The notes under the pieces: generated by a model
What the model was told of the DNA's origin: nothing
What the model saw: only the letters and a program-made list of their open reading frames with translations
Database searches by the model: none
Program-made: the position numbers and the translations under genes
Part shown: positions 15,973-25,937 of the stretch, piece by piece
How positions within the stretch are numbered: the first letter of the stretch is position 1
Layout of the letters: each line of letters starts with the position of its first letter
Assembly (NCBI RefSeq): GCF_025947365.1
Contig: NZ_CP110012.1
Coordinates: forward strand, 4,216,001 to 4,280,000
Origin: Flavobacterium sp. N502540
GTDB lineage: Bacteria > Bacteroidota > Bacteroidia > Flavobacteriales > Flavobacteriaceae
Length of the DNA stretch: 64,000 bases
Direction of reading: 5' to 3'

Positions 15973-16315
15973 ATTATTTTTAGGTTTTAAGCAAACATCA
16001 AACGAATGTGTTTGTATCCGGATAGATAACATTTAAGTATAACTATTTATTGCATTTACTGAAAGTTAATTATTTCTAGTGTTTTGTAACATGCAGACAA
16101 TCAGTTATAAATTTACGTTTTTTTTCGCAGATGCTTATGCTGTTTATGTGAATCCAAAGCTCTTTTTGTTGTTGTTTTCCTCTTCATTATGATTTGGAAA
16201 AAATAAATTGCATTAAAAAGTAAACAAGAATCTTGCCGTTAATACTTCCTGATCGAGTTGGTTGAAGCCATAGAAATCAGATAAAGTTTCAGTATTTCAG
16301 GTTAGGATTATAATT

Positions 16316-16339
16316 TAATTTTATAAGGTTATAAAATTA
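16316..16339. promoter_or_regulatory. Perfect 11-bp-arm palindrome upstream of osmC
   Basis: TAATTTTATAA-GG-TTATAAAATTA is a perfect dyad 98 bases before the osmC ATG. The remainder of the 464-base gap (15973-16436) shows no gene or known element. The dyad is a candidate operator; the AT richness lowers certainty. Confidence 0.4.
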
Positions 16340-16436
16340 TCAATTTGATTTATGAGAATGCCCACCATAAATTTGTCCCATCAAATCAGAACAACGGTTT
16401 GAAAATTAAAAATTGATAACATTAAAAACTTTAATC

Positions 16437-16856
16437 ATGAAATTTACAAGAAACGCAAATGCAAACTGGAAAGGTACAGGAATGGAAGGAAAAGGAACCA
16501 TCACGACACAAAGTACCACTTTAAACAATGCTCAACTCTCTTTTAAAACCCGTTTTGCGGAAGGAGTAGGAACTAACCCCGAAGAATTGGTAGCTGCCGC
16601 ACATGCGGGATGTTTTACAATGCAATTGAGCTTTTTATTATCAGAGGCCGGTTTTGTTCCCGAAGATCTTAATACTACAGCCAAAGTAACTTTTGAAGAC
16701 GGAACGATTACTTTAATTACACTTGAACTTTCGGGATCGGTTCCGGGGATTACTACAGAAGATTTTGAGAAAACAGCTCAAAAAGCAAAAGAGATTTGTC
16801 CTATTTCAAAACTGCTAAATACAGAGATCGCTTTAAACGTGTCTTTATTGTCTTAA
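16437..16856 (+). CDS. osmC: OsmC-family peroxiredoxin
   Basis: 139 residues from the ATG at 16437 (MKFTRNANANW), the usual OsmC beginning. Catalytic cysteines are C59 (AAHAGCF) and C121 (ICPISKLL), both in their expected contexts. The protein reduces organic hydroperoxides in the cytoplasm using the cysteine pair. It is followed 70 bases later by a secreted hydrolase gene, and an OxyR-type regulator lies 1.3 kb away, which fits peroxide defence. The OsmC subgroup is favoured over Ohr by the N-terminal sequence MEGKGTITTQS. Confidence 0.9.
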   Translation: MKFTRNANANWKGTGMEGKGTITTQSTTLNNAQLSFKTRFAEGVGTNPEELVAAAHAGCFTMQLSFLLSEAGFVPEDLNTTAKVTFEDGTITLITLELSGSVPGITTEDFEKTAQKAKEICPISKLLNTEIALNVSLLS

Positions 16857-16926
16857 ATAATTGTCATTACAGGGTATCTCAACTTTAATTTGAATCTAAC
16901 AAACAACATCTTAAAAAAATAAAAAA

Positions 16927-17724
16927 ATGAAAACAATAAATCTAAAAAGACAATTGAATCGCTTATTCATGTCTGCCGCTTTAATTTTGACTTTCTTAAT
17001 GTCTGCCACTTCAATTGCACAAACTGCACCGGCAAAAGTTAAAAATGTAGTGTTGGTTCACGGAGCATTTGCTGACGGCTCTGGATGGAGAAATTTATAC
17101 GACGTACTTTCAAAAAAAGGATATAAAGTTACCATTGTTCAAAATCCGTTAAGCTCTCTTGAAGATGATGTCGCAGCAACCAATGTGGTATTGGACAATC
17201 AGGATGGTCCAACGATTTTGGTGGGACATTCCTGGGGAGGTGCTGTAATTACGCAGGCCGGTAATCACGCTAATGTTGTGGGATTAGTATATGTAGCTGC
17301 TTTTCAGCCTGATAACGGAGAATCGGCTTTGCAATGGCTGCAAACGGCTGCTCCCGCTCCCGAGAATGGTGTTTTGGCTCCAAATGATAAAGGTATCGTT
17401 TATTATGATGAGGCCAAGTTTCATGGCGGTTTCTGTGCCGACATTAGTAAAGAAGATGCTGCTTTTATGTACGCTTCACAAGGTGCTTTTTATGCCAAAG
17501 GTTTTATCACACCTATTACAAAAGCGGCCTGGAAAGATAAACCGGCTTATGCAGTAATTGCTACACAGGACAAAAGTATTGATCCTTCCATTCAGCGTGC
17601 CATGTACAAACGTTCCAAAACGAAAGCGACAGAAGTAAAAGGAAGTCACTGTGTTTTTATCTCACAACCGGAAGCTGTGGCAAACGTAATTATTGGTGCC
17701 GCTAAAGATCTAAGCGGAAAATAA
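16927..17724 (+). CDS. Secreted alpha/beta hydrolase
   Basis: 265 residues with a signal peptide (cleavage near residue 32, SIAQ). The alpha/beta fold shows the oxyanion loop VLVHGAFADGSGW, nucleophile S102 in GHSWGG, acid in IATQDKSID, and histidine in KGSHCVFIS, a complete catalytic triad. The HGAFADGSGW wording matches the group annotated as alpha/beta hydrolases acting on esters or lactones. Export to the periplasm is unusual enough to note. The substrate is unknown. It lies 70 bases after osmC and may be co-expressed. Confidence 0.85.
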   Translation: MKTINLKRQLNRLFMSAALILTFLMSATSIAQTAPAKVKNVVLVHGAFADGSGWRNLYDVLSKKGYKVTIVQNPLSSLEDDVAATNVVLDNQDGPTILVGHSWGGAVITQAGNHANVVGLVYVAAFQPDNGESALQWLQTAAPAPENGVLAPNDKGIVYYDEAKFHGGFCADISKEDAAFMYASQGAFYAKGFITPITKAAWKDKPAYAVIATQDKSIDPSIQRAMYKRSKTKATEVKGSHCVFISQPEAVANVIIGAAKDLSGK

Positions 17725-18080
17725 TAAAATGTTATAGAATCTGCACAATCTGCGAGATCTGCGAGAAAACAGGTTTGATTATTTTAATTTGACGATGTTT
17801 TTTTTAGTTTCCCGCAGATTTAAAAGAGATTTGAGCAGATGTGCCCGGAGTAGTTAATAAAATCTTATAGAATCTGTTTCGATCTGCAGAATCTGCGAGA
17901 AAATAGGTTTGATTATTTTAATTTGACGATGTATTTTTTTGTTTCCCGCAGATTTTAAAGAGATTTGAGCAGATGTACGCGGAGCAATTAATAAAATCTT
18001 ATAGAATCCGTTTCAATCTGCAGAATCTGTGTGAAAAAGCTTTTGATTGTTTTAATTTGATGATGTTTTTTTTCATTGAT
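17722..18080. repeat. Tandem 133-134 bp repeats, 2.6 copies
   Basis: Copies start at 17722, 17855 and 17989 at the common phrase TAATAAAAT.TTATAGAATC; the third is truncated near 18080. Each unit contains ATCTGCGAGA near its left side and CCCGCAGATTT near its right side, so it can form a hairpin. The first copy begins inside the hydrolase stop region. No coding capacity is evident. Confidence 0.85.
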
Positions 18081-18109
18081 CTTACTAATTGAAGCATTTT
18101 TCTAAATAC

Positions 18110-18145
18110 AAAAAGCCAAAGTACTGCAAGGTATTTTGGCTTTTT
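18110..18145. terminator. Bidirectional terminator before oxyR end
   Basis: A 15-bp stem (one G-U pair) has the outer arms AAAAAGCCAAA and TTTGGCTTTTT around a 6-base loop. A-rich and T-rich flanks allow termination in both directions between the convergent units. A second hairpin, CCCGATA/TATCGGG (18156-18175), overlaps the oxyR stop codon. Confidence 0.8.
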
Positions 18146-18167
18146 TATATTGATTCCCGATAGCTAT

Positions 18168-19133
18168 TTATCGGGTAGTAGCTTTAATAAAATAAGGAGA
18201 ATCGTTCCATCTTATTTTACGGTAAGCAAAGTTTTGCTGTAAAGATTCCGGTAAACAATTCCAGATGGCTTCGTTCATTTTTTCAAGTAATAGCTTCTTA
18301 GAAAAAGTGTCAGACACCACCAGACTGATTTCGCGTACGGGTTTTGGATCTTTAAAATGTTTAAAAAGCCCGGTTTCTACTTCATTAATCATCGAAAGTT
18401 GAGGGATTATGGCGAATCCTAATTCGGCTCGTACCAAATTTTTAAGGGTTTCAATCGAGCTAATATCATAACTGAATTGCTCTTTAATTTTCCCTGTACT
18501 TTTGATATCACAAATATCAAGGAGCTGAGCATTGTAACAATATTCGTTTTGAAGCAAAAGCAATTCGGCCCGGTCTGAGGGCTGCAATTCGTAATGTGAT
18601 GCTGTGGCCATAGGGTGCACCGTATTTAAGTACGCCACAAAAGGTTCTTTAAAAACCGGATGCTCAATTAAATGAGGATTTCCGGTAGGAGTTGCCATAA
18701 TGGCTACATCCAGAGCTCCTGTCATAACATCATTCATCAATTGTCCTGTATTGGCTTCTTTTATAATGAATTGCATTTTTGGAGTGGCTTTTTTCATGGC
18801 CTGAATAAAAAGAGGGATCAGATAAGGGGACAAAGTCGAAATGATTCCAACTTTAACTTCGCCTTCCAGTTTGTTTTTCTCATTCACCACAAAATCTCTA
18901 ATTTCATCGGCCTCGCGAAGTATTTTTTTGGCTCGGTTTATAATTTCGATTCCAAGAACTGTAGGTGTTAAGGGAACCTTGTTTCGATCGAAAATTTTAA
19001 TTCCAATTTCTTCTTCCAGATTTTTTAGCTGAATGGTTAGTCCGGGCTGTGATACCAGACAAACTTCCGCTGCTCTTGCAAAATGACGTTCCTCGTCTAA
19101 TGCTACAATATATTTTAATTGTTGGATGGTCAT
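18168..19133 (-). CDS. oxyR: OxyR, peroxide-sensing LysR-family regulator
   Basis: 321 residues: an N-terminal winged HTH (1-60, MTIQQLKYIVALDEERHFARAAE) and a LysR substrate domain. Two cysteines fall at residues 199 and 208 (EYCYNAQLLDICDI), the same numbers and nine-residue spacing as the peroxide-sensing disulfide pair of E. coli OxyR. The cytoplasmic regulator should switch on catalase/peroxiredoxin genes when oxidised. Nearby osmC is a plausible target but no OxyR operator was verified. It is oriented away from the DM13 gene. Confidence 0.93.
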   Translation of the reverse strand: MTIQQLKYIVALDEERHFARAAEVCLVSQPGLTIQLKNLEEEIGIKIFDRNKVPLTPTVLGIEIINRAKKILREADEIRDFVVNEKNKLEGEVKVGIISTLSPYLIPLFIQAMKKATPKMQFIIKEANTGQLMNDVMTGALDVAIMATPTGNPHLIEHPVFKEPFVAYLNTVHPMATASHYELQPSDRAELLLLQNEYCYNAQLLDICDIKSTGKIKEQFSYDISSIETLKNLVRAELGFAIIPQLSMINEVETGLFKHFKDPKPVREISLVVSDTFSKKLLLEKMNEAIWNCLPESLQQNFAYRKIRWNDSPYFIKATTR

Positions 19134-19315
19134 CTCGATTGGTATATTGGATATAAAGGTAGAAAAATATAACGGAGCGTTTCGGTGTTTTTTAATCTAA
19201 GCACGAGAAAATGTAAAATACAAACGGAGAATATCAAAAATGTTCAGGATATGTAAACTAGCCGACATTAGGAGATTGTAAGAGTTCTTAATTTCGATTT
19301 ACTAAACGATATAAC

Positions 19316-19744
19316 ATGAGAACAATATTTTCTTTTATAGCTATTTTAATACTCTTCGGATGTGAATCTGAAGGAGAATTGACCCGCGAAAAAATTGGTT
19401 CAATGGTAGTTTCTTCTGAAGCAATTTTGCTTTCTACAGGAGCTTTTGAAGCTGAGCCGGGCAATACCGTTACCGGTTCTGCACAAATTTACAAAGAAGG
19501 GGATCTGTATAAATTGTCACTTAAAGATTTTAGCATTTCCAGTGGGCCTGATCTTAAGGTTTATCTTTCTAAAACCAATCGACCGGACAGTTTTGTAAAT
19601 CTGGGAAGTTTAGGAACAGGAAATTCACAGACCTATGCGATTCCGACAGGAGTAAATTTAGCGGTCTATCCCTATGTATTAATTCATTGTCAGCAATTCA
19701 ATCATCTATTTGCCACTGCTGCTTTAAAATCCAACTCATTATGA
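19316..19744 (+). CDS. DM13-domain lipoprotein
   Basis: 142 residues with a lipoprotein signal (lipobox LFGC, Cys16). Most of the mature part is a DM13 domain (about 48-138): GSAQIYKEGDLYKLSLKDF, GPDLKVYLS, YAIPTGVNLAVYPYVLIHC. A cysteine near the C-terminal HCQQFNHLF is the conserved DM13 cysteine proposed for electron transfer. The stop overlaps the start of the next gene by four bases (ATGA), so translation is coupled to an outer-membrane protein. Confidence 0.85.
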   Translation: MRTIFSFIAILILFGCESEGELTREKIGSMVVSSEAILLSTGAFEAEPGNTVTGSAQIYKEGDLYKLSLKDFSISSGPDLKVYLSKTNRPDSFVNLGSLGTGNSQTYAIPTGVNLAVYPYVLIHCQQFNHLFATAALKSNSL

Positions 19745-20643
19745 AAATTAACTTTTTGCTAGTTTTAGCCTCATTTTTTATATTCAATTATAGTAAAGCA
19801 CAAGGCTGTAGTGATGCCGGTATTTGCAGTATTGGAGGAGCATTTCACGAAAATGATGACAAGAAGAACAACCATATCGAATTTGGAACTGTTCTGGGGA
19901 AAGGTGATGTGGATGTGAAATATTTTTCGGGTTATATTGCTTACACCAGAAGTTTTAATGAACAGTGGTCGGGAAATGTAAAAGTGACTTCTCAGTATGC
20001 CAATGGAAGTTTTGGAGGAAGGGGCTCGGTTGGGGATGCTTTTTTAACGGCAAATTATACTCCTGTTACGATAAATTTGTATAAATGGAGTTTTACTTCG
20101 GGGATTAAAGTTCCGTTTAACCAAAGTAATCTCAAAATAAACGATCATCCGCTTCCAATGGATTATCAAAGCAGTCTTGGAACTTTTGATTTTTTGGGAA
20201 GTGTGAATCTGAACTATAAAAATTGGGATTTTAATTCTGCGATACAATTGCCTGTCTTTAATATAAACAAGAATTCCTATTTCAGCGAATATTCCGGTAC
20301 TGATGATTTTGTGACCACCAATTTATTTGAGAGAAAACCGGACGTTCTTTTACGCGGAACCTACACCATAAATACAGCCAATCGTAAATTTTCGTTCAAG
20401 CCGAATTTGCTTTTCATTTATCATTTAGGGGAAGATACTTATGAAGATATTTACGGCCAAAGACAGACCATTAAAAACTCTGATGGACTTACCATTAATG
20501 GAAATCTAATTGCAGGATATCATTTTTCATCCGGAAGCAGTATCGAAGTCTCAGTTGCGACGCCTTTTGTAGTGAGAGAAGTCAGACCGGACGGACTTAC
20601 ACGGGCATGGACAGCAGGGGTGAGCTATAAAGTGCGATTTTGA
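19741..20643 (+). CDS. Outer-membrane beta-barrel protein coupled to DM13
   Basis: 300 residues from the ATG at 19741, which overlaps the DM13 stop. A signal peptide ends near SKAQ. The mature N-terminus has two cysteines (GCSDAGICSIGG), then alternating aromatic/hydrophobic strands to a terminal aromatic residue (VSYKVRF), typical of a 12-strand-type barrel. No named family is certain. The same DM13-barrel pairing suggests a surface redox or transport unit. Its function is inferred only from this context. Confidence 0.7.
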   Translation: MKINFLLVLASFFIFNYSKAQGCSDAGICSIGGAFHENDDKKNNHIEFGTVLGKGDVDVKYFSGYIAYTRSFNEQWSGNVKVTSQYANGSFGGRGSVGDAFLTANYTPVTINLYKWSFTSGIKVPFNQSNLKINDHPLPMDYQSSLGTFDFLGSVNLNYKNWDFNSAIQLPVFNINKNSYFSEYSGTDDFVTTNLFERKPDVLLRGTYTINTANRKFSFKPNLLFIYHLGEDTYEDIYGQRQTIKNSDGLTINGNLIAGYHFSSGSSIEVSVATPFVVREVRPDGLTRAWTAGVSYKVRF

Positions 20644-20881
20644 AAAAAATAGGATGGTGACTCAAGTATAAAAAGGTTGAGCAGAACAAGTGTCGCACAG
20701 AAATTTAATGTGTTAAATAAGTAACGCAAATTTTTTCGTACATCATTTTTAATTATTTTGCGAAGACCATGATCAGATGAATTGAAAAAGAAGCATATCC
20801 GTCCTTAGGCGAAGATATTTCTAAGTAGGAGGAATACTTATACTCTCAACTGATGTGGGATAATATATATTCTTACTTTAA

Positions 20882-23719
20882 ATGCCGAAATCAAAAATGA
20901 TGAAATCTGTACACGCTCAATTTTTACACTTACTATTATTATTTATTGGAGTGGCTTCCATAAATGCGCAAAACTACAAACCTGCTGATGCCTTAATTGG
21001 AAATAAAACTCTTAAAAAAGGAGTACTATCCAATGGCATGACGTATTATATTTATCCAACAGCGGTAAATAAAAACACAGCAAGTTATTATATTATTCAA
21101 AACGTAGGCTCTATTTTAGAGAATGACAATCAGAAAGGATTGGCACATTTTCTGGAGCACATGGCTTTCAACGGAACTAAAAATTTTCCCGGAAAAGGAA
21201 TTTTGACGACTCTCGAAAAACAAGGGGCTGTTTTTGGAAATAATATAAATGCTTACACCAGTTTTGATGAGACGGTTTATAATTTTGACAATATTCCGTC
21301 AACAGATCCTAAAGTAATTGATACTGCATTGCTGATTTTGCACGATTGGTCCCATTCATTACTATTAACCAATGAGGAAATTGATGCCGAACGTGGTATT
21401 ATTGTTGAAGAATGGAGAACCAGGCAAAACGCATCAACCCGCATTTCTAATTTGTTCAACCCTTATTTGTACAACCATTCGCTGTATGCAAACCGTGTTG
21501 CTATTGGTGATATGGATATTGTAAGACATTTTGATTACGCTTTGCTACGAGATTTTTACAAAGAATGGTACCGTCCCGATTTGCAGGCAATTGCCGTTGT
21601 TGGGGATGTAAATGCTGAAGAAATTGAGCAAAAAATAAAAACATTATTTGCTGATGTTCCGAAAGCTAAAAACCCGAAGAAACGATTTGAGGTCGCAATT
21701 CCGGATCATGAGGAACCATTTTTTAAGTTAGCGCTCGATAAAGAAATAACAAATTCGACTATATCTTTTAAAATCATTCAAAATGGAACAGGTCAGAGCC
21801 AGACTTTTGCTGATCTGAAGCAGTCAATAACGAGAATAATGGCGTTTTCGATGCTCAACGACAGATTGAATGAATTAGCACAGAAAGAAAACTGTCCGTT
21901 TAAAAATGCGGAGGCTTATTATTCTAATTTTAGAAGAGTGAATGATGTAATGGGGATGGATATTGCTCCAAAACCAAATAAACAGGCAGAAGCTTTAGCT
22001 GTAGTTATGGATGAGTATATACGTGCCGGAAAATTTGGTTTTTCGGAAGGTGAAATTCAAAGAAAAGTAACTTTCATTAGTTCTTTTTACGAAAACTATA
22101 TCCAATCAGAGAAAGAAGTTTCACATAGCAGTATTGCCAATAGTATACAATCAGATTATCTTTTGCATCGACTGTTTACAGATACTAAAAGCGAGTTTGA
22201 AATGATACAATCTATTTTGAAAGATATCGATTCAAAAGCTCTTCAGGTCGAATTAACTCGTGGATATACTTCAAAAAACAGAGTAGTGACCGTTGAAGGG
22301 ATGGAAAATGAAACCAATTTAACAAAGGAAAACGCTTTTGCTATTATTGCCAAATCAGAAAACAATCCTTATTTAAAGCCTTATGCAGACAGTTTTAATG
22401 ATAAGTCACTGTTGACTGATGTAACAATTGTTCCGGGTAAAATTACTGCTGAAAAGGAAAGTAAAGAAATCGGTGCTACTACTTATATTTTAAGCAATGG
22501 CGTAAAGGTGCATTATAAATTTGCAAATAAAAATGTAAATGATGTACAGTTGTATGCGGAAAGTTTCGGGGGAGCGTCCTTATATGATCTCAAAGATCTG
22601 CCATCGACATTTGCACTGAACGGTTTGACAGATGCTTCAGGTGTGGGAGCATTTTCTAATATTAATTTGGAAAAAATTCTTTCAGGAAAGGTTGTCGGTA
22701 CGGGAATAAATGTAGGAGATTTAAATGAGACGGTTTCGGGTAATGCCAAAGTAAAGGACCTCGAAGCAATGCTGCAATTGGTGCATCTGCGTTTTGTAAA
22801 GCCACGTTTCGACAAGGAAATTTATGATATTAAGAAATTAGATCTTCAAAATTATCTCGAAAACAAAGACAAGGATATCAATGCAAAAATGACCGATAGT
22901 ATCAATGCAATTGTTTACGGAAAAAATAATCCCAGAGTAAGAATTTTGGATCAGCAGTTTATTGATGATTTGTCTTTTGAAAGAATAAAAGCAATTTATA
23001 AAGAACGATTTTGTGATGTTTCTAACTTTGAGTTTTTTATTGTAGGTGACGTAACACCGGAAGTGCTGAAACCACTATTAGAAAAATACATCGCCAGTAT
23101 TCCCGGTATAAAAAGAGAAGAAACATTCAAAGACAAAACACCTGTCTGGAGTTCCAATAAAATTAAAAAAGAAGTTTTAATTAAAATGGAAACGCCCAAA
23201 AGTACTGTCAATATTCAGTTTGAAAGCGATTTTAAATACACTTCTAAAAATGCTGTTTTGGCAGATATGCTGCGTGACATTTTGACTTTACGCTATACAG
23301 AGAATCTTAGAGAAAAAGAAGGAGGAACTTATGGTGTTCAGGTCAGTGCGGCAGCTTCGAGATTTCCAAAAAATACGGTTGCCCTATCGATAAATTTTGA
23401 TTCAGATCCGATCAAAGTGAACACTTTACTTCCTACAGTGTACGACGAAATTAACAAAATTAAAAAAGGTGTTTTGGTAAAAGAGGACCTTGCAAAAACT
23501 AAAATCAACTACTTGAAATCAAGAGAAGACAGCAAAAATTTCAACAGCTACAGTTTGAGTTTATTATACAATTTTTTTGAGTACAATATAAACATGGATA
23601 ATCCTGCAGCTTATGTAGATATTGTAAATAGCATCACTGAAAAAGACATTCAGGAGTTTGCTAATGCATTTCTAAACAAAGCCAAGTCTTACGAAATTGT
23701 TTTTAAGCCATTGAAGTAG
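20882..23719 (+). CDS. M16 (pitrilysin-type) zinc protease
   Basis: 945 residues with a signal peptide (cleavage after INAQ, near 30). The inverted zinc motif HFLEH puts H89, E92 and H93 in place, with the third ligand E170 exactly 76 residues beyond H93, as in pitrilysin. The C-terminal half is the second, inactive M16 pair, with the R/Y region EKEGGTYGVQVSA. The protein should degrade peptides in the periplasm, perhaps those imported or released by secretion. It is monocistronic; the 238-base upstream gap shows no clear promoter. Confidence 0.92.
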   Translation: MPKSKMMKSVHAQFLHLLLLFIGVASINAQNYKPADALIGNKTLKKGVLSNGMTYYIYPTAVNKNTASYYIIQNVGSILENDNQKGLAHFLEHMAFNGTKNFPGKGILTTLEKQGAVFGNNINAYTSFDETVYNFDNIPSTDPKVIDTALLILHDWSHSLLLTNEEIDAERGIIVEEWRTRQNASTRISNLFNPYLYNHSLYANRVAIGDMDIVRHFDYALLRDFYKEWYRPDLQAIAVVGDVNAEEIEQKIKTLFADVPKAKNPKKRFEVAIPDHEEPFFKLALDKEITNSTISFKIIQNGTGQSQTFADLKQSITRIMAFSMLNDRLNELAQKENCPFKNAEAYYSNFRRVNDVMGMDIAPKPNKQAEALAVVMDEYIRAGKFGFSEGEIQRKVTFISSFYENYIQSEKEVSHSSIANSIQSDYLLHRLFTDTKSEFEMIQSILKDIDSKALQVELTRGYTSKNRVVTVEGMENETNLTKENAFAIIAKSENNPYLKPYADSFNDKSLLTDVTIVPGKITAEKESKEIGATTYILSNGVKVHYKFANKNVNDVQLYAESFGGASLYDLKDLPSTFALNGLTDASGVGAFSNINLEKILSGKVVGTGINVGDLNETVSGNAKVKDLEAMLQLVHLRFVKPRFDKEIYDIKKLDLQNYLENKDKDINAKMTDSINAIVYGKNNPRVRILDQQFIDDLSFERIKAIYKERFCDVSNFEFFIVGDVTPEVLKPLLEKYIASIPGIKREETFKDKTPVWSSNKIKKEVLIKMETPKSTVNIQFESDFKYTSKNAVLADMLRDILTLRYTENLREKEGGTYGVQVSAAASRFPKNTVALSINFDSDPIKVNTLLPTVYDEINKIKKGVLVKEDLAKTKINYLKSREDSKNFNSYSLSLLYNFFEYNINMDNPAAYVDIVNSITEKDIQEFANAFLNKAKSYEIVFKPLK

Positions 23720-24045
23720 CCGGTATTTGGTATAGAAGGGGTGACTTTGTTCAGAATATTATTTTATTTTGCTTAAAATGTCATTGTGTTTAAAAGGTTA
23801 TAAAAACTAGGTATACACAAGATTCTCACAGTAGGATTATATTTAATCGCTTTTAAATTAATGCTAAATATCTTGTTAATTTATTAAAAATTGAATTAAG
23901 GGCAATTTCTTTAAATTTAAATGGTTTATTTTATTGAATTCATAGCAATTCATTAGGTTGTTATTGATAATTTTGCTGCTGTAAATTTTAAATGGATAGG
24001 GGCTGAGTTGTGAAGAGATTTACTAAAAAAATGTAAGTTAATTTT
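23720..24045. other. Gap without recognisable genes
   Basis: AT-rich spacer between the protease and the sensor kinase. A TAATTTTG element near 23970 could be a -7 box for the kinase but lacks a spaced TTG. Nothing else is seen. Confidence 0.5.
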
Positions 24046-25890
24046 ATGACCGTAGACAATTGGCCCAAACATATTCAGAAGTCTTTTATTCTTTTTAAGA
24101 GTATTTTTTTTGAATTCCTTTCTCTTTTTAGCTTTAAATCCATATTACCTGACAATAAGGTAAAACTAACCAGTTCCGTAAAGTATTTCATCCTTGCTTT
24201 TTTCTTAGTTTCATTCCATTCTCAGGCTCAGGTTCAGGAAATCACCCCCCGAATCAAACAACTAGGAGAGAAATTAAGAAATTTAGATACCCGTAATCAA
24301 ACAGACAGTATCAGTTACTTAATTGATAAACATCTCACCAAACCTGATTTGAGTGTATATGAACTTCAATTGTTGCATTTTTTTAAGGCTAATTACTATA
24401 AAATCATCGGTAGATCATCGGATGCAATCATTTTTTTGAATAAATCTATTGCGCTGAAAGGCGAAGGAAAGGAATCGCTGAAAACGTATTATAGAAGTCT
24501 ATATATATTATCGGATTTATTATTTACTCAAAAAGATTATAAAAAAGCATTTTACTATGCCAATTTATGCCAAAATGAAATTTCGCCAGCTGACAGTCCG
24601 AGCAATTATATAGTACTGCATTTAATTATTGGATACTATTATTACATCAATTACGATCACAAGAAAAGTATGGAAGAATTTTTGCTCACAGAACGTGTAG
24701 CAAAGAAGTATAATCCATGTAAGCTTGCGGAAGTTTATGTCAAAACGGCCCGTGTGTACAGCAGGCAAAACAGAATAGAAAAAGCAAAAAAAGCGATTAC
24801 CGAAAGTATAAGAGTGGCTGACAGCTGCAATGATTTAGAGAATAAAATTAACGCCTTACGAACCTTAAGAGAAATTATGGTCGAGCAGGGAGAGTTTGAA
24901 GCTGCTCATAAAACATTCGAAAGACTGGATCGATTAGTAGGAATAGAAGATACGAAGATTCGAAACAGCAGAATTGATTCGTTTGAAATTGCGAACAAAA
25001 TCAAGTTAAAGGAACAGCAGAATACTTACCTGAAAAGAATCAACGATAATAAAGAAGAGCGTCTGCAAAAACAGAAAGTGGCTCTTATTGCTTCGTTAAT
25101 CGGAATTACGTTGTTAATCATATTGTTGTATTCGATTGTAGTATTGACCAAAAAGCAACGAATTACCAATGAAACGCTAAAACTTCAAAAAGAGCAAATT
25201 GAAGTAAAAAATAATGATCTTAAACGTCTTAATTTATTGCACCAAAAGATTTTTACGGTAATCTCCCATGACTTTAAGGAACCAATCACAACCTTAAAAA
25301 TTTTATTGGAGAAAGAAGAGATACTTAAAAATGAAAATGAGATTGTATCAACTTACATGAAAGCAATTGGGCAGCAATTGGAACAATCGGATGCCATGCT
25401 TACGAGTTTACTCGATTGGGCCAAAATGGAATTGATTACCGCACAATCGGGTTATAGCGAGATTATGCTGCACAACCTTATCAACGCTGCCTGTAAGGAG
25501 TTAGCACATCAGATAAAGGCCAAGAATATTACAATTGAACTTAAGGTCGCAAAAGGAACAATCGTTGTTTTCAACTCGGCTGTTTTAAGTATAGTCTTGC
25601 GAAACGTTATCAACAATGCCATTAAATTTAGCTATATCGACAGTACTATTGTGATAGAATATGATCATCATGAAATAATCGTAACAGATTCGGGAAAAGG
25701 AATCGAGCAAAAAAAGATTGACAAATTATTCAAGCAGAAAATAAATCCGGGACTAGGTACTAATCTGGAATCTGGGTTTGGAATCGGGCTCTATTTGTGT
25801 CAGGAATTAATGCTGAAAAACAAAGGAACGCTTGCTGTTTTTAACAATGAATCAGCAGGTTGTACTTTCAAAATTATCTTGCCGAAATAG
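24046..25890 (+). CDS. TPR-containing sensor histidine kinase
   Basis: 614 residues. An unusual 45-residue extension precedes the hydrophobic export segment VKYFILAFFLVSFHSQAQ; no alternative start lies between, so ATG 24046 is kept. Then come TPR-like helices (about 80-330), a membrane helix (about 345-365, ALIASLIGITLLIILLYSIV), a coiled coil, the HisKA box with H408 (VISHDFKEPIT), and the HATPase with NAIKFS, DSGKGIEQ and GFGIGLYLC. The sensor part faces the periplasm. The response regulator follows 47 bases later, and the giant adhesin comes next, suggesting this pair controls it. Confidence 0.9.
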   Translation: MTVDNWPKHIQKSFILFKSIFFEFLSLFSFKSILPDNKVKLTSSVKYFILAFFLVSFHSQAQVQEITPRIKQLGEKLRNLDTRNQTDSISYLIDKHLTKPDLSVYELQLLHFFKANYYKIIGRSSDAIIFLNKSIALKGEGKESLKTYYRSLYILSDLLFTQKDYKKAFYYANLCQNEISPADSPSNYIVLHLIIGYYYYINYDHKKSMEEFLLTERVAKKYNPCKLAEVYVKTARVYSRQNRIEKAKKAITESIRVADSCNDLENKINALRTLREIMVEQGEFEAAHKTFERLDRLVGIEDTKIRNSRIDSFEIANKIKLKEQQNTYLKRINDNKEERLQKQKVALIASLIGITLLIILLYSIVVLTKKQRITNETLKLQKEQIEVKNNDLKRLNLLHQKIFTVISHDFKEPITTLKILLEKEEILKNENEIVSTYMKAIGQQLEQSDAMLTSLLDWAKMELITAQSGYSEIMLHNLINAACKELAHQIKAKNITIELKVAKGTIVVFNSAVLSIVLRNVINNAIKFSYIDSTIVIEYDHHEIIVTDSGKGIEQKKIDKLFKQKINPGLGTNLESGFGIGLYLCQELMLKNKGTLAVFNNESAGCTFKIILPK

Positions 25891-25937
25891 GGAAAACCGC
25901 TATTTATTTAACAATTTTTTTGTCGCTAATTTGTACT

